The notes under the pieces were generated by a model. The model saw only the letters and a program-made list of their open reading frames with translations, did no database searches and was not told the DNA's origin. The translations under genes and the position numbers were made by a program. Of a stretch of DNA of 8,983 nt, positions 6,558-8,983 are shown in pieces. Source of the DNA: Anaerolineaceae bacterium (GTDB taxonomy: Bacteria > Chloroflexota > Anaerolineae > Anaerolineales > Anaerolineaceae); assembly GCA_003501835.1 (NCBI GenBank), contig DNOU01000144.1, positions 8,529-17,511 on the forward strand, read 5' to 3'. Every line of letters starts with the position of its first letter. Positions within the stretch are counted from its first letter, which is position 1.

Positions 6558-6601
6558 AAATGCCTCCTCTTAATTTGATTGAACTGAACGCCAAGTCACT
6601 T

Positions 6602-7768
6602 TTATTGCGGACGTTTGCCTAACGTCAATGGCACCTCCATGGATTGTCCATTCCGGAAAATGGTGAGATTGATCGTATCGCCTGGAGATTTGTTCGTCAT
6701 GATATAACTCACCAGGTCGCCATAAACATATACCGTTTTTCCATCCACTGCCTGGATCAGATCACCACCGGCAAGCAGACCGGGGATACTGGTGGTGATC
6801 GTACCGGCACGCAATCCAGCCTGGTCAGCCGGACCACCGGGAACCACCCCCGTGAGATAGGCGCCGTAGGTCTGGTTGATGTCAAGCGCCTTCCATTCGG
6901 CCAGGGTGAAATCAATGGAAGAACTGGTGATGCCCAGGTAGGGATAATCATAATGACCGTCGCGGATGAGATACGGCACCACCCGTTTAACGATGTTGAT
7001 CGAAACCGAAAAACCAATCCCGCTGTTCACCGGGTCGCCTGTGAAGGTGGTGCCCGTGGTGCGGATGGCGCGGTTGATTCCCACCACCTCACCTGCCAGG
7101 TTGAGCAGAGGACCGCCTGAATTGCCGGGGTTGATCGAAGCGTCGGTTTGGATCAGATCTCCTGCGGAGAAGGGTGAGTTGTCCGCAGAGGTCCTGATCG
7201 AGTCCAGCATGCGCCCCTTGGCGCTGACAATGCCGAGTGTCATGGTGCTGGAGAGGCGGAAGGGGTTGCCAATGGCCACCACCTGGTCGCCCACTTTCAA
7301 TGCGTCAGAATCCCCCAACGGCAGGGGGATCAGTTCTTCCGGAGGTAAATTCACCTTGATGACAGCCAGGTCTGAATCCAGATCTGTGGCAATCACCTCG
7401 CCGTATACCTTGTTCCCATCGGTGAAGTCAACCTCGATCGTCTCTGCTCCCTCAACCACATGGTAATTGGTGAGGATGTGACCTTCCTTATCATAGACAA
7501 AACCTGAACCACTGCCTGAGGCATTCGGTGTGGCAACGATAATCGTCACCACACCGGGATTCACGCGTTCATACAGTGCAGCCAGGTCAGATTCTGTAAC
7601 CAGCTGCACGGAACCTGCTTGTGATTGAACTTGAGTTGCAGTGGTCAGGGTTGGAAAAGTGGCTGTGGGTGTGGGTTGTTCAAGCGTGGCAAGACTCGGA
7701 CTGTACGAGCAAGCGAATGTTGCGGTGAGAAAAGCCGCCAAAGCAAAAACGATAAGCCATCTTTTCAT
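6602..7768 (-). CDS. HtrA/DegP-type trypsin-like serine protease with PDZ domain
   Basis: This 388-residue protease is predicted to act outside the membrane on misfolded proteins. The leader (1-20) is MKRW, a hydrophobic core and TFAC; Cys20 suggests a lipoprotein, though Thr at -3 is not the preferred Leu, so simple signal-peptide cleavage is possible. A Ser/Thr/Pro-rich spacer (21-55) follows. The protease domain (about 58-265) shows SGSGSGFV (84-91), His103 in TNYHVV, Asp133 in DSDLAVIKV, and Ser217 in GNSGGP, a complete catalytic triad. One PDZ domain spans about 275-385, with GPADQAGLRAG (312-322) and an insertion before GGDLIQAVDG (334-343). The ATG at 7768 has GGAAGGG 10 bases upstream, overlapping the dnaJ stop. 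With only 16 bases between them, it is cotranscribed with the dnaJ-like gene. Confidence 0.94.
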   Translation of the reverse strand: MKRWLIVFALAAFLTATFACSYSPSLATLEQPTPTATFPTLTTATQVQSQAGSVQLVTESDLAALYERVNPGVVTIIVATPNASGSGSGFVYDKEGHILTNYHVVEGAETIEVDFTDGNKVYGEVIATDLDSDLAVIKVNLPPEELIPLPLGDSDALKVGDQVVAIGNPFRLSSTMTLGIVSAKGRMLDSIRTSADNSPFSAGDLIQTDASINPGNSGGPLLNLAGEVVGINRAIRTTGTTFTGDPVNSGIGFSVSINIVKRVVPYLIRDGHYDYPYLGITSSSIDFTLAEWKALDINQTYGAYLTGVVPGGPADQAGLRAGTITTSIPGLLAGGDLIQAVDGKTVYVYGDLVSYIMTNKSPGDTINLTIFRNGQSMEVPLTLGKRPQ

Positions 7769-7784
7769 GCGTTCCCAACCCTTC

Positions 7785-8714
7785 CTATTTGGATGATCTC
7801 AGCTTTTCAAAGAGTTCCCTTTGAGTTGAGCTCAGCTTTCGCGGAAGATCAACCCGGATTCGCACATATAAATCCCCAAAGGTACCCGGGGATCGCAATA
7901 CCGGCAATCCCCTGCCCGCCAGGCGTATCCGCTGCCCGGGTTGTGTTCCGGCAGGGATGGTCAACTGCACCTCTCCCGCAAGTGTGGCTACTTTGACAGT
8001 GCCGCCCAATACCGCCGTATAAAGATCCACCGGAAGCTCGGTGGTCAGATCAACCCCGTCCACCGAGAATCGTGAATCAGGCAGAACCTCGACGACGAGG
8101 TAGATATCTGAAGCCTGTCCGCGCGAGGTGGCTGGACCTGCCCCTGCCACGCGCACCCTGGTTCCCGTTTTCGCACCCGGCGGGATCTTCACTTCAATTT
8201 TTCGATTTTCAATTTGCAACAGCCGGGATGTGCCATGAAAAGCTTCGTCGAGTGTGATTTGAACAGGTTGCTCATACACCCGGGGCTGTGCTGTGCGCGA
8301 TTGGGTCCGCACCCGGCTTGAACCACTGGTCGGGGGCATGCCTCCAAACAACGAGCTGAAGAAATCGGAAAATCCGCCGAACATGCCTTCGAGGTCACCC
8401 ATGTTCACCTGGGTGGTATAACCGCCTGGTGCCCCGGTGGTCCACTGTGACCAATCGAAGCCGCCAGGCGCACCTCCGCGTGCCTGGTACTGTGAATAGG
8501 AGTCGCCCAGCTGATCATATCGGGAGCGCTTCTGGGGATCACCGAGGACTTCATATGCCTCGTTGATATCCTTGAATTTTTCCTCGGCTTCCTTGTTCCC
8601 TTTGTTTCGATCCGGATGGTACTTCATGGCCAGCTTGCGGAATGCTTTTTTGATCTCATCCGGAGTCGCCTTCCGGTCAACTCCCAGGGTCTTGTAGTAG
8701 TCTTTATATTCCAT
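7785..8714 (-). CDS. DnaJ-family co-chaperone without zinc finger (CbpA/type II Hsp40)
   Basis: This cytoplasmic Hsp40 stimulates the ATPase of DnaK and hands over unfolded substrates. Its 309 residues match the CbpA type. The J domain (about 3-70) carries the essential HPD motif at 33-35 and YDQLGD at its end. A Gly/Phe-rich region follows (about 79-125: GGAPGGFDW, MFGGFSDFFSSLFGG). No CxxCxGxG repeats are present, so the zinc-binding domain of true DnaJ is absent. Two substrate-binding beta domains fill about 145-300 (VQITLDEAFHGTSRLL; KIPPGAKTGTRVRVAGAG; LTIPAGTQPGQRIRLAGRG; GDLYVRIRVDLP). The ATG at 8714 has no Shine-Dalgarno sequence but has a promoter ending 6 bases upstream. It is the first gene of the operon with the HtrA-like protease and the eRF1-like protein. 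No HrcA/CIRCE operator is visible. Confidence 0.94.
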   Translation of the reverse strand: MEYKDYYKTLGVDRKATPDEIKKAFRKLAMKYHPDRNKGNKEAEEKFKDINEAYEVLGDPQKRSRYDQLGDSYSQYQARGGAPGGFDWSQWTTGAPGGYTTQVNMGDLEGMFGGFSDFFSSLFGGMPPTSGSSRVRTQSRTAQPRVYEQPVQITLDEAFHGTSRLLQIENRKIEVKIPPGAKTGTRVRVAGAGPATSRGQASDIYLVVEVLPDSRFSVDGVDLTTELPVDLYTAVLGGTVKVATLAGEVQLTIPAGTQPGQRIRLAGRGLPVLRSPGTFGDLYVRIRVDLPRKLSSTQRELFEKLRSSK

Positions 8715-8720
8715 ATTTTA

Positions 8721-8748
8721 ATTGTATGTCCAAAAACACCCATTTCAA
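8721..8748 (-). promoter_or_regulatory. Promoter of the dnaJ-htrA-baeRF unit, placed for leaderless transcription
   Basis: On the minus strand TTGAAA (8748-8743) and TACAAT (8726-8721) are separated by 16 bases. The -10 box ends 6 bases (TAAAAT) before the dnaJ ATG, so the transcript should start at or beside the start codon. No Shine-Dalgarno sequence lies upstream. The 77-base gap to the preceding gene holds nothing else convincing. Confidence 0.6.
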
Positions 8749-8791
8749 GAGAGCTTATAAAACTCTAACACAAGATTAACGAGGTGAAGAT

Positions 8792-8983
8792 TTACGACTC
8801 CAGCCGCGTAAGAAACTGCTTAAGCAGCCCAACCGCTTCCTCGTCAGAGGTATAAGGCGCCAGCACCAGGGTGGGACTGGTATTTCCGGTGATGATCTTG
8901 GATACCCGCTTTTGTCGTTGGAAGCAACAAAAGACCGGCTTGTTTAAGTTCAGGGCTGTGGCAATCTCATACCCCACCCCGTG
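8792..8983 (-). CDS. Nucleoside 2-deoxyribosyltransferase / DNPH1-like protein, C-terminal end (5' end cut by window)
   Basis: Only the last 63 residues are inside the window; the frame stays open to the window edge, so the true start is not visible. HGVGYEIATALNLNKPVFC at the edge matches the conserved segment of the nucleoside 2-deoxyribosyltransferase superfamily, in which the Glu of GYE is the catalytic residue. SKIITGN and the ending (Y, then a short helix with LLKQFLTRL) fit the DNPH1/Rcl branch, which hydrolyses deoxynucleoside monophosphates, and the true transferases about equally well. Its role would be nucleotide salvage or pool sanitation in the cytoplasm. It is upstream of the dnaJ-like gene on the same strand, 77 bases away, but dnaJ appears to have its own promoter. 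Confidence 0.7.
   Translation of the reverse strand, partial: HGVGYEIATALNLNKPVFCCFQRQKRVSKIITGNTSPTLVLAPYTSDEEAVGLLKQFLTRLES

Noticed and set aside
8751..8767. Weak AGAG...CTCT hairpin in the 77-base gap upstream of dnaJ
   Set aside because: About six pairs with a bulge and no T-run, so too weak to call a terminator of the preceding gene.
8715..8791. CIRCE or other heat-shock operator upstream of dnaJ
   Set aside because: No 9-bp inverted repeat with a 9-base spacer is present.

Overview
The window looks like a housekeeping stretch of a moderately GC-rich bacterial chromosome, most likely Chloroflexota (Anaerolineae or a close relative). This rests on the protein style of the DnaE C-terminus, the MurJ, the SagB-like nitroreductase, the lipid-anchored HtrA and the bacterial eRF1-like (baeRF) protein. 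It is an inference from family recognition; there is no rRNA or other direct taxonomic marker here. Both ends cut through genes.

Layout. Plus strand, 1-2043: the C-terminal third of the replicative DNA polymerase III alpha subunit (dnaE), followed 12 bases later by a complete 6-phosphofructokinase (pfkA). At 2044-2193 a short spacer between converging genes holds a 117-bp element with near-perfect 18-bp terminal inverted repeats and nested palindromes, which looks like a MITE. Minus strand, 4578-2194: the lipid II flippase murJ and a stand-alone SagB-type FMN nitroreductase form a two-gene operon. At 4579-4692 a divergent promoter region drives murJ leftward, apparently as a leaderless message, and drives rightward an unrecognised single-pass coiled-coil membrane protein (4693-5400) from a good sigma-70-like promoter. 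A symmetric hairpin (5412-5441) separates that gene from the next converging unit.

Minus strand, 8714-5463: three genes in a row, with 16-base and 44-base gaps. They encode a DnaJ/CbpA-type co-chaperone, an HtrA/DegP-type protease with a signal or lipoprotein leader, and a baeRF-type eRF1-like protein related to ribosome-associated quality-control release factors. All three concern protein quality control: cytoplasmic folding, extracytoplasmic proteolysis, and possibly nascent-chain release on the ribosome. Upstream of them, and cut by the window end, is the C-terminus of a nucleoside 2-deoxyribosyltransferase / DNPH1-like enzyme.

The points most worth following up are the candidate MITE, the co-chaperone/protease/release-factor operon, the GGR triplet where an eRF1-type protein would carry GGQ, and two genes (murJ, dnaJ) whose -10 boxes lie only 6-7 bases from the start codon. 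I saw no tRNA, rRNA, CRISPR array, transposase gene or obvious defence system.
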